From Saccharofermentans sp. (GTDB taxonomy: Bacteria; Bacillota; Clostridia; Saccharofermentanales; Saccharofermentanaceae): a stretch of DNA of 61,029 nt. Location: positions 1 through 61,029 of the forward strand of contig JAIKVV010000080.1 in NCBI GenBank assembly GCA_024685385.1, written 5' to 3'. Each line of letters starts with the position of its first letter. Position 1 is the stretch's first letter. The notes under the pieces are model-generated. The model searched no databases, was not told the DNA's origin, and was given only the letters and a program-made list of their open reading frames with translations. Position numbers and translations under genes: made by a program. Of the stretch, positions 16,907 through 24,165 are shown piece after piece.

Positions 16907-17593
16907 TCATAATTCTGCCTGTTCACGGGGACGGATCACAGATACTGCGATCTCCAGATTCCCGTTGCGGCACCTGAGTTTGTCGATGAATTCCTTCTCA
17001 ATGTCCTCTGACTTTAATGTTATCTCGTAGTTCAATTTATAAAGGGATCCCATGCCGGAGGTTTTCGAGGAGACCAGGGTGTGGTCTTTAAGATATTGAT
17101 CGAAAAGATCGTCGAATACTCCGGTGTAATCCAGGTCTTCCGGTATGGTTATGCGAAGACTCTTATGGCAAAGATCTTCTTTTGCGGTGCCGAACTTTGT
17201 GATCTTAAAGATCAGCATTACCAGTCCCATGATCAGTGTGAACAAAGCGGCATATAAGATATTTCCCATTCCGCAGAGAAGCCCCAGTGTCATGGCGAAG
17301 AATATGGATGCTATCTCTTTGGCAGTGCCCGGCGCGGATCTGAACCTTACAAGGCTGAATGCCCCTGCCACCGCAACTCCCGCTCCGATGTTGCCGTTGA
17401 CTGCCATTATCACCGTGCATACTATTGCAGGGAGGAGGGCCAAGGCTAAGATGAAGCTGGATGAATTTCTTTCTAAGATCATGTGTATTGCGGCGAGGAT
17501 CAGTCCCAGAAGAATGGCCGACAGTACCGGAACGATAAACCCTGTTATGTCAGGTGCTGTCCCTCCCGTAAGAAAATCAGTTATGTTAAGCAT
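16907..17593 (-). CDS. DUF4956 membrane protein
   Basis: 228-aa protein with about four membrane helices in the first ~145 residues (IVPVLSAILLGLILAAIHMI, SFILALALLPAIVCTVIMAV, and two more near 95-140). Between them is the conserved loop GAGVAVAGAFSLVRFRSAPG, which is diagnostic for DUF4956. The C-terminal ~85 residues are a soluble alpha/beta domain in the cytoplasm. The family occurs beside VTC-type polyphosphate polymerases and may help move or anchor the polymer, but the function is unproven. The start overlaps the end of the polymerase gene by 8 nt. Confidence 0.9.
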   Translation of the reverse strand: MLNITDFLTGGTAPDITGFIVPVLSAILLGLILAAIHMILERNSSSFILALALLPAIVCTVIMAVNGNIGAGVAVAGAFSLVRFRSAPGTAKEIASIFFAMTLGLLCGMGNILYAALFTLIMGLVMLIFKITKFGTAKEDLCHKSLRITIPEDLDYTGVFDDLFDQYLKDHTLVSSKTSGMGSLYKLNYEITLKSEDIEKEFIDKLRCRNGNLEIAVSVIRPREQAEL

Positions 17594-18311
17594 ATAATAA
17601 TTCTCCTTTATTGGTCTGTTCTTTGCGGATGTTGTTTATGTAGTAGGCGCCGTACTTCGAAAAGGATGTCTTTTGAAGTCTGTTGCCGGTTAGAAATTCC
17701 GTGAGCCACAGGGGCATCCCGCCGGACACTTTGATCTCCAGCACATATTGGTCCTGGGGGATCACCTTATCGCCGTATACGTTCTTGGTAAGTGTAAGAT
17801 CATGGTCTCTTGCGATGATGTTGGAGTCGAAGGTGATCCTTAAGCCGCTTTTGTCTTTTGCAAGGTAAGCATCTCTTTCGTAGGACAGGAACACCTTCGG
17901 TTCAAGTGTCTTATAGAATTCCATAAGATATGCGATCTCGTTTACTATCTGTGTATCGTATGGTGCCTTGCCGCCTTCACAAAGCCATCGGGATGCCAGA
18001 TGTTCCGGCATTGCGGTCCTTCTTTTGTATACGACGCCTTCGAACTTCTTCTTAAGCTCTACGAAAATATCCTCATCTTCAGTAACTTTTTTGTAGCTTC
18101 TGACCCGGAGTTTTTCTTTATATTCCGGTTTATCAAGGGATGTCCTGATGAGCCTTTGGTCAGGTGTATCAAAGTAGATATTTCTTATTGTCGTATGACC
18201 GTAATGGTCTTCCTTCATCCGGCCCTCCATTGCCTTTACGAGACGATCCTTCTGATCTTTATCTATGAGATATTTGATCTCGTATCTTGCGAAAACATTA
18301 GTGTATGCCAT
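17586..18311 (-). CDS. VTC-domain polyphosphate polymerase
   Basis: 241-aa VTC (triphosphate tunnel) domain protein. The tunnel's basic and acidic residues are visible: RYEIKYLID at the N-terminus, KLRVRSYKK, FVELKKKFEGVVYKRR, LRITFDSNI and VLEIKVSGGMPLWLTEFL, where the Glu would bind the metal. The family polymerises ATP phosphate into polyphosphate in eukaryotic vacuoles; bacterial members are predicted to do the same. There are no membrane helices of its own, so the DUF4956 partner probably supplies membrane contact. It is the first gene of a three-gene operon whose promoter region contains a tandem 11-bp repeat. Confidence 0.9.
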   Translation of the reverse strand: MAYTNVFARYEIKYLIDKDQKDRLVKAMEGRMKEDHYGHTTIRNIYFDTPDQRLIRTSLDKPEYKEKLRVRSYKKVTEDEDIFVELKKKFEGVVYKRRTAMPEHLASRWLCEGGKAPYDTQIVNEIAYLMEFYKTLEPKVFLSYERDAYLAKDKSGLRITFDSNIIARDHDLTLTKNVYGDKVIPQDQYVLEIKVSGGMPLWLTEFLTGNRLQKTSFSKYGAYYINNIRKEQTNKGELLYA

Positions 18312-18347
18312 GTCCTTATCCTCCGTTCTTGAGGATACTTTATAGGC

Positions 18348-18369
18348 TCAACCTAAAATCAACCTAAAA
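18348..18369 (-). promoter_or_regulatory. Tandem 11-bp repeat upstream of polyphosphate operon
   Basis: TCAACCTAAAA occurs twice head to tail (18348-18358 and 18359-18369); on the minus strand this reads TTTTAGGTTGA twice. A possible minus-strand -10, TATAAA, is at 18339-18344, and the polymerase start is about 30 nt further. Direct repeats with an 11-bp step are the footprint style of PhoB/OmpR-class regulators. A further direct repeat, TTCTTGAGGAT, flanks it at 18326-18336 and 18372-18382. The regulator is not in the window. Confidence 0.6.
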
Positions 18370-18455
18370 AATTCTTGAGGATTTTTAGGCTTTTTTGAGG
18401 TGGGAATCCTGTTATACTTTTCGGTAGGGGACATTTATATCAAGGAGGAACCAAC

Positions 18456-18983
18456 ATGAACGACCTTATCAGAGCGATGGAAGAAAGACGCAGCATCAGG
18501 TCATTTAAGCCTGACGAGCCCCGCAAGGAAGATTTGGACAAGATCATCGAAGCGGGTCTTTACGCTGCAAGCGGCATGGGCAGACAGGGTGCGATCATAG
18601 TGGCTGTTACCAACAAGGAAGTAAGAGACCGCCTGTCCGAGGCAAACCGTGTGATCGGCGGCTGGGACGAAGGGTTCGATCCTTTCTATGGAGCTCCCGC
18701 CATCCTGATTGTTCTCGGAAACAGGGAATGCCCCACATATCTTTACGACGGATCTCTTGTCATGGGCAACCTCATGAACGCCGCATACTCACTGGGTTTG
18801 GGCAGCATCTGGATCCACCGCGCCAAAGAGGAGTTCCAGAAGGACGAGTGGAAGGCACTTCTCAAAGACCTTGGTATCGAAGGTGATTACGAAGGTATCG
18901 GCCACTGCGCAGTAGGGTATATGGAAGGGGAACTTCCCGAGCCCCCTGCAAGGAACGACGGAAGAGTTTTCTACGTTAAGTAA
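18456..18983 (+). CDS. Nitroreductase family FMN protein
   Basis: 175-aa single-domain nitroreductase. The start MEERRSIRSFKPDEP carries the FMN-phosphate binding RRSIRxF; AGLYAASGMGRQGAIIVAV is the second flavin contact; LGLGSIWIHRAKEE and AVGYMEGELPEPPARND close the family pattern. These enzymes are FMN homodimers using NAD(P)H to reduce nitro compounds, quinones or similar; the natural substrate is unknown. A strong AAGGAGG precedes the ATG. A TATACT at 18413-18418 is a possible -10. The macrodomain gene follows after 11 nt, so the two are probably cotranscribed. Confidence 0.92.
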   Translation: MNDLIRAMEERRSIRSFKPDEPRKEDLDKIIEAGLYAASGMGRQGAIIVAVTNKEVRDRLSEANRVIGGWDEGFDPFYGAPAILIVLGNRECPTYLYDGSLVMGNLMNAAYSLGLGSIWIHRAKEEFQKDEWKALLKDLGIEGDYEGIGHCAVGYMEGELPEPPARNDGRVFYVK

Positions 18984-18994
18984 AAGGAGAAGAT

Positions 18995-19522
18995 ATGAGT
19001 TCTATATCGATACAGAAAGTAAGTATCACCGGACTTGAAACAGATGCGATAGTCAACGCTGCCAATTCAGGATTAATGGGCGGCAGCGGAGTATGCGGCG
19101 CGATATTCAGGGGAGCGGGATGGGATAAGATGCAAAAGGCCTGTGATGCCATAGGAGGCTGTCCCACCGGAAATGCCGCCATTACGCCCGGATTTGATCT
19201 TCCCGCAAAGTTCGTCATCCATGCCGTAGGTCCCATATGGAGAGGCGGCAACAGCAATGAAGCGGAACTCCTCTACGGAGCATATGAAAACTCCCTTAAA
19301 AGGGCCATTGAGAATGATTGTCATTCGATAGCATTTCCTCTCATATCTGCGGGGATCTACGGTTATCCCAAGAGACAGGCCTGGGAGGTCGCACTCACTT
19401 CGTGCAGGGATTTCATCAACAGTCACCAAGGATATGATATTGATATCATTTTCGCGGTGATAGATGAAGGGATACTCGCATTGGGCGAAGAAGTCAAAGA
19501 AAAACTTGATTGGCAGCAGTAA
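18995..19522 (+). CDS. Macrodomain protein, ADP-ribose hydrolase-like
   Basis: 175-aa stand-alone macrodomain of the YmdB/MacroD type. The ADP-ribose site is visible in DAIVNAANSGLMGGSGVCGAI (the two Asn and the Gly-rich loop) and in LISAGIYGYPK (diphosphate loop). Family members remove O-acetyl-ADP-ribose or mono-ADP-ribose from protein. It is cytoplasmic, preceded by an AAGGAG site and 11 nt after the nitroreductase. The stop codon lies inside a TGGCAGCAGTAA stretch that resembles the palindrome downstream. Confidence 0.93.
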   Translation: MSSISIQKVSITGLETDAIVNAANSGLMGGSGVCGAIFRGAGWDKMQKACDAIGGCPTGNAAITPGFDLPAKFVIHAVGPIWRGGNSNEAELLYGAYENSLKRAIENDCHSIAFPLISAGIYGYPKRQAWEVALTSCRDFINSHQGYDIDIIFAVIDEGILALGEEVKEKLDWQQ

Positions 19523-19531
19523 AAGGGTAAA

Positions 19532-19554
19532 TTGGTAGCAGTAACTGCTACCAA
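19532..19554. repeat. Perfect 11-bp-arm palindrome with satellite half-sites
   Basis: TTGGTAGCAGT and ACTGCTACCAA face each other around one base. A further half-site, GTGCTACCAAAA, is at 19567-19578 and a variant, TTGGCAGCAGTAA, overlaps the macrodomain stop at 19510-19522. There is no T-run after the plus-strand arm, so it is not an obvious terminator. It may be a protein binding site or an RNA hairpin at the end of the macrodomain transcript. Confidence 0.6.
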
Positions 19555-19584
19555 AATGGCGGTTTAGTGCTACCAAAAGAAAAA

Positions 19585-19609
19585 AGCTGTCCCGATCATC
19601 GAGACAGCT
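19585..19609 (-). terminator. Rho-independent terminator of trpS
   Basis: AGCTGTC (19585-19591) pairs with GACAGCT (19603-19609), extended by an inner CGAT/ATCG stem. Read on the minus strand it is followed by six T residues, so it ends the tryptophanyl-tRNA synthetase transcript. Confidence 0.85.
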
Positions 19610-19633
19610 GATTTGTTATTCAGAAAAAATATT

Positions 19634-20623
19634 TCAGATCCTTCCGAATCCTACGGCTCTTCTTACCTGCTCGTACTTGGCTTTTGCGATCTCGATCGAA
19701 TAGTCGCGGCCGCGGTCGAGGATGTCATCGATCGTGCCTGAAGCCAGGATCTTATTGTACTTATCCTGGAATGCCGTGAGTTTCTCAACGAGTACTTCTG
19801 CTACGGCCTTCTTGAGGTCGCCGTATCCGCCGCCTTCGAACTTGGCAACGGAATCTTCGATCGTGCATCCGGAGAATGCGGAATAGATCGTAAGGAGATT
19901 GGATACGCCGGGCTTGTTCTCTTCGTCGAAGGCGATCTTGCCGTCAGAGTCCGTTACTGCGCTCATGATCTTCTTGCGGATGACCTTCTCGTCATCGGAA
20001 AGGAAAACGGATGCCTTGGGGTTATCCGTGGACTTGCTCATCTTCTGCTCGGGATTCTGCAGGTCGCGGATCTTGGCGCCGATGACGGGGATCAGAGGCT
20101 CGGGTACTACGAAGAGCTCACCGTAGCGGTTGTTGAAACGGTCAGCAAGATTTCTTGCAAGCTCAACATGCTGCTTCTGATCGATTCCCGTGGGAACATA
20201 CTTTGCATCGTAAAGAAGGATGTCTGCAGCCATGAGATCGGGATATGTTACGAGGCCTTCGGTGAATGCTTCATTCTTGGCTGACTTTGCCTTGAACTGG
20301 TGCATGCGGGTCAGGTCGCCGTGAGGAGTGTGACACTCGAATATCCATGACAGGTTTGCGTGATAGAGATTTTCGGACTGGATATAGATATGCATGTTGG
20401 GAAGGTCGGGATCGACGCCGCATGCAATGTACATTGCGATCGCATTGATTATGTTGCGGTGCAGTGCTTCGGGATCCTGAGGTACCGTGATGGCATGCAT
20501 GTCGGGAACAAAGAGGAAAGTCTCATACTTGTCCTGATAGTTTACGATCTGGCTGATGCCGCCGCAGTAGTTGCCGATCGTAAGAGCCCCCGAAGGCTGA
20601 AGTCCTGTTAAGAGTCTGTCCAT
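19634..20623 (-). CDS. trpS: Tryptophan--tRNA ligase
   Basis: 329-aa class Ic synthetase that charges tRNA-Trp with tryptophan using ATP. Start region MDRLLTGLQPSGALTIGNYCGG holds the TIGN form of the HIGH motif; FVPDMHAITVPQDP and VPTGIDQKQHVELARN are family signatures; KMSKSTDNP is the KMSKS loop. An anticodon-binding helical region is at the C-terminus. The start has AGAGGT nine bases upstream; an in-frame ATG 19 codons earlier would overlap the promoter. A short leader (~40 nt) leaves no room for a T-box. Single gene with its own promoter and terminator. Confidence 0.97.
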   Translation of the reverse strand: MDRLLTGLQPSGALTIGNYCGGISQIVNYQDKYETFLFVPDMHAITVPQDPEALHRNIINAIAMYIACGVDPDLPNMHIYIQSENLYHANLSWIFECHTPHGDLTRMHQFKAKSAKNEAFTEGLVTYPDLMAADILLYDAKYVPTGIDQKQHVELARNLADRFNNRYGELFVVPEPLIPVIGAKIRDLQNPEQKMSKSTDNPKASVFLSDDEKVIRKKIMSAVTDSDGKIAFDEENKPGVSNLLTIYSAFSGCTIEDSVAKFEGGGYGDLKKAVAEVLVEKLTAFQDKYNKILASGTIDDILDRGRDYSIEIAKAKYEQVRRAVGFGRI

Positions 20624-20661
20624 GGTGTCATTACCTCTTTCGCGCTTAAATCGTTCGCGTA

Positions 20662-20690
20662 ATTTTATCACTTGAAACAATCCTCTTCAA
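20662..20690 (-). promoter_or_regulatory. Promoter of trpS
   Basis: On the minus strand TTGAAG (20685-20690) and TAAAAT (20662-20667) are spaced by 17 bp, about 40 nt before the trpS start. It overlaps the divergent promoter on the other strand. Confidence 0.6.
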
Positions 20691-20702
20691 GTTCTGTATA
20701 AT
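20672..20702 (+). promoter_or_regulatory. Promoter of nucleosidase-radical SAM-SDR operon
   Basis: TTGAAA (20672-20677) and TATAAT (20697-20702), spacer 19 bp, 30 nt before the start codon. The -35 region of each divergent promoter sits within the other, so the two polymerases would compete. An ACTTGAA/TTCAAGT inverted repeat links them. Confidence 0.55.
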
Positions 20703-20732
20703 ATTAAACGATATTAAGGAGGGCTTCAGGAC

Positions 20733-21500
20733 ATGATCTGGCTTATTGCGGCGATGAAATGCGAGGCGGAGAAGATCTCGGGGATATTAGGTGACGATAT
20801 GACCTGCATCCTGACCGGGATGGGTCCTGATAATGCATATTATTCCGTAAAGAAACTGATCGATTCGGGCAAGGCAGGACCCTTCGATAAGATATTGAAC
20901 GTGGGTGTCTGCGGTGCCGGAGAAGATATCCCCGCAGGGAGCCTTTATTACATCAACAAGATAACCTACATGAAGAGCGGCAGGGAATACTATCCCGATC
21001 TTTCTCTCTTTCCGGGGGATATAGATGAAGGGCAGATCTTCACGAGCGATGACATCGTGACCGAAACTCATCCGGGTGAGCTTTACGATATGGAAGCATC
21101 TGCGGTCTTTGAAGCAGGACAGAAGTTCTTCTCCCCCGATTCCATGCTGTTCTTAAAAGTGGTTTCAGATCACGGTCATGACATCCCGACGGATAAGAAG
21201 ATAAGCGGTCTCATCGAAGCCCATAAAGACAGCATAAAAGAAGCTGCCGAGAGACTTCTGGAGAGGGCTAAGGAGCAGGAAGAGAAGTTGAAGGTCCCCG
21301 ATCTTAAAGATAAGTTGTGCCTTACCGAAGCCATGAACAATGACATGTATAACCTCTTAAGATATGCCAAGGCCAAAGGCTGTCTTAAGAAGGTTGAAGA
21401 TTATATTGCAGGACTTGAGAAAGAGGGTCTTATCCCCGCGAAGAACAAGAAGGAAGGAGCAGTCTATGCAAAGCGGATCAAAGACATGCTCACGGACTGA
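20733..21500 (+). CDS. Nucleoside phosphorylase/nucleosidase family protein with extra C-terminal domain
   Basis: 255-aa protein. Residues ~1-165 form a PNP/MTA-SAH nucleosidase-like fold: MIWLIAAMKCEAEKI start, ILTGMGPDNA, KILNVGVCGAG, the purine/ribose site around YDMEASAVFEAG, and VVSDHGHD with the likely catalytic Asp. This resembles enzymes that hydrolyse or phosphorolyse purine nucleosides such as MTA or SAH. The C-terminal ~70 residues (LKDKLCLTEAMNNDMYNLLR onward) are an added helical domain. It shares 35 nt with the next gene, so coupling to the radical SAM protein is expected. Because radical SAM enzymes release 5'-deoxyadenosine, a nucleosidase partner to clear it is a reasonable inference. 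Confidence 0.8.
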   Translation: MIWLIAAMKCEAEKISGILGDDMTCILTGMGPDNAYYSVKKLIDSGKAGPFDKILNVGVCGAGEDIPAGSLYYINKITYMKSGREYYPDLSLFPGDIDEGQIFTSDDIVTETHPGELYDMEASAVFEAGQKFFSPDSMLFLKVVSDHGHDIPTDKKISGLIEAHKDSIKEAAERLLERAKEQEEKLKVPDLKDKLCLTEAMNNDMYNLLRYAKAKGCLKKVEDYIAGLEKEGLIPAKNKKEGAVYAKRIKDMLTD

Positions 21501-22470
21501 TTTTTCGCATATCTATATTGAAAAGGATCTCATGGCTGATCCCCTTGCCCGGAAGATAACAGAGCGTCTTCCTGATGCCAAGGTGATACCGGTCACGCAC
21601 TATAAGGACGTCTTTAGCAGGCCCCGCCAGCAATATGACCTCATGAAGAATTCGCGCTCTTTGATCCTTGCAAAAAATACCGGCCGCCTGATCTACGACG
21701 GCGCGCCCTACTGTCAGGATTTTGACATGGAGAATTTCTCCTATACCAATCCGCTCATGAACTGCATCTACGACTGCGATTACTGTTTTCTTAAAGGCGT
21801 CTATGACACCCCCGATATCGTGGTCTTCATTAACTTCGATGACTATAAGAAGGAAATCGAAAAGAAACTTGCTGAAGGACCCCTATATCTTTGCATATCA
21901 TACGATACCGACCTCATGGCACTAAACGGCCTTACGGGGCTTTGCGATATGTGGACCGAATATGCAAAGGACCGTGACGGCCTTACGATCGAGATAAGGA
22001 CCAAATCCTCCCCATCGGAATTCACGGTATCCGATCACATAATCTATGCGTTTACTTTATCGCCCGATGAGGTTAAGGATAAATACGAGAACAAGACCCC
22101 GGATCTGGGATCGCGCCTTAAGGCCGTGAAGAGGGCGCTCGATAAAGGCGCCAATGTCAGGCTCTGTTTTGATCCCTTAATGAAGATAGAAAACTTCGAA
22201 GATGTCTACAGAAACTTTATTGACCGCGTCTCCCGCGAGATAGACCTTAACTCCGTCCGGGACATTTCCTGCGGTACATTCAGGATCTCTGCGGATTATG
22301 TAAAGCGCATGAGGAAGAACGGACCTTTGTCTGAAGCCGCATGGTATCCTTACGAGAACAGGGGAGGGGTCATGGCTTATCCCGAAGATGAGGCGCGCGC
22401 CATGACGGATCTTGTGATCGAAGAAATCTCAAAACATACCGAAAGGGGAAAGATCTACTTATGGAAGTGA
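21466..22470 (+). CDS. SPL-family radical SAM protein
   Basis: 334-aa protein related to spore photoproduct lyase. The radical SAM cluster motif is C-x3-C-x2-C within LMNCIYDCDYCFLKGVYD. Upstream, FSHIYIEKDLMADPLARKI and the IPVTHYKDVFSRPRQQYD segment match the SPL family N-terminus; downstream, GTFRISADYVKRMRK and the AAWYPYENRGG region close it. SPL repairs thymine dimers of spores, but shorter family members in non-sporulating bacteria have unknown substrates, so no repair role is claimed. The start has AAGGAAGGAG at 5 nt and lies inside the nucleosidase gene; an earlier ATG at 21364 lacks a ribosome site. Its stop overlaps the SDR gene by 10 nt. Confidence 0.88.
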   Translation: MQSGSKTCSRTDFSHIYIEKDLMADPLARKITERLPDAKVIPVTHYKDVFSRPRQQYDLMKNSRSLILAKNTGRLIYDGAPYCQDFDMENFSYTNPLMNCIYDCDYCFLKGVYDTPDIVVFINFDDYKKEIEKKLAEGPLYLCISYDTDLMALNGLTGLCDMWTEYAKDRDGLTIEIRTKSSPSEFTVSDHIIYAFTLSPDEVKDKYENKTPDLGSRLKAVKRALDKGANVRLCFDPLMKIENFEDVYRNFIDRVSREIDLNSVRDISCGTFRISADYVKRMRKNGPLSEAAWYPYENRGGVMAYPEDEARAMTDLVIEEISKHTERGKIYLWK

Positions 22471-23141
22471 CAACTAAGACTGCAGTAGTGACAGGAGCAT
22501 CATCCGGAATCGGAAGGGCTCTTGCAGGCATGCTCTCATCGGAAGGATATGACGTAATAGGCTTTGGGCGGAAGTTTGAAGCAGACTGCCCTTTCCGCAC
22601 GGTTGAGATCGATCTCACCGATACATCCCGCGCTCTCAATCTGATGAGGGACATAGGTCCTGTCGACATTCTCGTTAACTGCGCAGGCTGCGCTTACTAC
22701 GGAGTGCACGGACAGATCACGTCTGATGAGATATCCGAGATGGTAAGAGTGGATCTCGAGCTCCCCATGCTCTTAAGCCGGATCTTCCTGCCCGGTCTCC
22801 GCGAAAAGCAGGGTTACATAGTCAACATCGCATCGGTCACCGCGACCAGGATCAATACGCATGCTGCAGCATACGGCGCGGTCAAGGCGGGTTTGCGGTC
22901 TTTCGGAAGGTCGCTTTTCGAAGAGGAAAGGAAGAACGGGGTAAAAGTCCTTACGGTCTGCCCGGATCTTACAGACACGGCTCTCTACAGGAATGCCGAT
23001 TTTGAACCTGACAAGGAGACCTGCCTCACATCCGAAGAAGTCGCATCGTCCGTTCTGAACGTCATCAAGTCGCCTGAAGGCGTCGTTGTGACCGAGCTTG
23101 AGATAAGACCCCAATACAATAAGATAGTAAAGAAATCGTAA
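22461..23141 (+). CDS. Short-chain dehydrogenase/reductase
   Basis: 226-aa SDR. The NAD(P) site is TGASSGIGRALAG near residues 9-21, followed by VNCAGCAYYG; the catalytic Ser lies in NIASVT and the YxxxK motif is AAYGAVKAG. Arg/Lys after the second strand (FGRKFEAD) suggests NADPH preference. The substrate is unknown. It is the last gene of the overlapping nucleosidase-radical SAM-SDR set and its stop is 1 nt from the stop of the converging gene. Confidence 0.92.
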   Translation: MEVTTKTAVVTGASSGIGRALAGMLSSEGYDVIGFGRKFEADCPFRTVEIDLTDTSRALNLMRDIGPVDILVNCAGCAYYGVHGQITSDEISEMVRVDLELPMLLSRIFLPGLREKQGYIVNIASVTATRINTHAAAYGAVKAGLRSFGRSLFEEERKNGVKVLTVCPDLTDTALYRNADFEPDKETCLTSEEVASSVLNVIKSPEGVVVTELEIRPQYNKIVKKS

Positions 23142-23142
23142 G

Positions 23143-23874
23143 TTATAAGTGTAGTCTCTTTATGATCAGTCCGGTGACGTCATAAAGGAAGCCTTCTTTA
23201 TCCCAGGGGGAGTTGTTGTTCTCATAAGTCGCGAGAAAATCCATGCCCGGAATGAATCCCGAATCAATGAATTCTCCTATCTTCAGTTGTGCCGATCTTC
23301 TGTAGTTTGATGTATCCATAAGACCGAAGTGCTCATGAAAAAACATGCCGCCGATCGCATCGCACCAGACTGCGAAATCAGGATGGAACGGGGTTCCGCC
23401 CAGGATGATCTCCGGCTCATATATGTAATCGAATCCCAAGTCGCTATAGATCTCCGCTATTTCTTTCTCGCTCTTGGACCTGAAAAAGACCCCCTTGTAT
23501 TGATAGCGCCCCTGCGCCCTGACCGGGGAAACGGAAGTCAGCGAGTCGTAATAGTTTCTGTCCAGCGCAAAGCCCTGACGGATGAAACGGGTTTTGGGAG
23601 ATACAGGGGTGCATTTCATGTCCTTCCTGATGTTGAGTGAGGAAAGGCGCCTTTGGAGGATCTCTCTTCTTTCCGCTGCCGGCCTAAGCCCGGCGCCCCT
23701 TGCCGTATCCGACTTATAGAGGTGGCCATCGTAACGGTAGTAGAGTGAAGCCTTGCCGTGTTTTCTGCGGATGCACGAACGGACATCGGGAAGACTATGA
23801 AGTTCCCCTTCGATCGAAGCAGCCAGAACAGATTTCAATTCAACCGGTATATCCATATAGAGATAATAAAACAT
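23143..23874 (-). CDS. PD-(D/E)XK nuclease-like hypothetical protein
   Basis: 243-aa protein. The C-terminal half looks like a restriction-endonuclease fold: VFFRSKSEKEIAEIYSDLGF gives the helix with the first Glu, EPEIILGGTPFHPDFAVW has the PD pair, and FFHEHFGLMDTSNYRRSAQLKI holds the E-x-K-like strand as HEH and the following helix. The N-terminal ~120 residues are basic, with a predicted helix and an RKHGKASLYYRYDGHLYKS stretch. Similar proteins are scattered in Clostridia without assigned function. It is a lone minus-strand gene next to the palindromic repeat cluster. Confidence 0.65.
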   Translation of the reverse strand: MFYYLYMDIPVELKSVLAASIEGELHSLPDVRSCIRRKHGKASLYYRYDGHLYKSDTARGAGLRPAAERREILQRRLSSLNIRKDMKCTPVSPKTRFIRQGFALDRNYYDSLTSVSPVRAQGRYQYKGVFFRSKSEKEIAEIYSDLGFDYIYEPEIILGGTPFHPDFAVWCDAIGGMFFHEHFGLMDTSNYRRSAQLKIGEFIDSGFIPGMDFLATYENNNSPWDKEGFLYDVTGLIIKRLHL

Positions 23875-23927
23875 TTGTTCTTAAAATCAATAGTTATTTA
23901 GAGGGACTTGAAAACTATTTTTTCGAT

Positions 23928-24037
23928 GGCAACAATTGCGGCACCTTTTTTCGAAAAAGGTGCCCAAAAAGTTGCCAAAGGATCAAATGACAACATTCAC
24001 GGCAACTATTTTCGAAATAGTTGCCAGAAAAGTTGCC
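23928..24037. repeat. Cluster of palindromic TTTCGAAA-type hairpin repeats
   Basis: This is the notable content of the longest gene-free stretch (23875-24217). Two hairpins each have 11-bp arms and a TCG loop: GGCACCTTTTT/AAAAAGGTGCC (23940-23964) and GGCAACTATTT/AAATAGTTGCC (24001-24025). Each is followed after ~6 A-rich bases by another GTTGCC (23971-23976, 24032-24037). A GGCAAC at 23928-23933 closes an outer stem with the first of these. A degenerate third unit, AACTATTTTTTCGA, is at 23913-23926. It looks like a small family of REP-type or transcript-end hairpins. Confidence 0.7.
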
Positions 24038-24117
24038 AGGCCTATTAGGGAGCGGTTTCCACGCTCATCAGAGCGGGTCTTAATGACTGAACAGAGAATA
24101 TTGCAATTTGATTACAT

Positions 24118-24165
24118 TAACAATATCTTGTGGATATCTGTTGACTGAACCACAAGATATGGTAT
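24118..24165. promoter_or_regulatory. Tandem NrdR boxes
   Basis: Two 16-bp sites, TAACAATATCTTGTGG (24118-24133) and CCACAAGATATGGTAT (24150-24165), each match the NrdR consensus ACACWATATATWGTGT at most positions. Their centres are 32 bp apart, about three helical turns, which is the known NrdR spacing. They are also mirror images over 11 bp (ATATCTTGTGG/CCACAAGATAT). They overlap the -35/-10 region of the nrdG-nrdD operon, so repression when dATP is high is inferred. Confidence 0.8.

Noticed and set aside
20624..20732. T-box leader for trpS
   Set aside because: The likely promoter leaves a leader of only ~40 nt, and no T-box motif is present.
21466..22470. True spore photoproduct lyase
   Set aside because: Family membership is clear but the protein is of the shorter SPL-like type and no sporulation genes are seen; the substrate is left open.
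23928..24037. CRISPR array
   Set aside because: Repeats are palindromic hairpins without regular unique spacers, and there are no cas genes.
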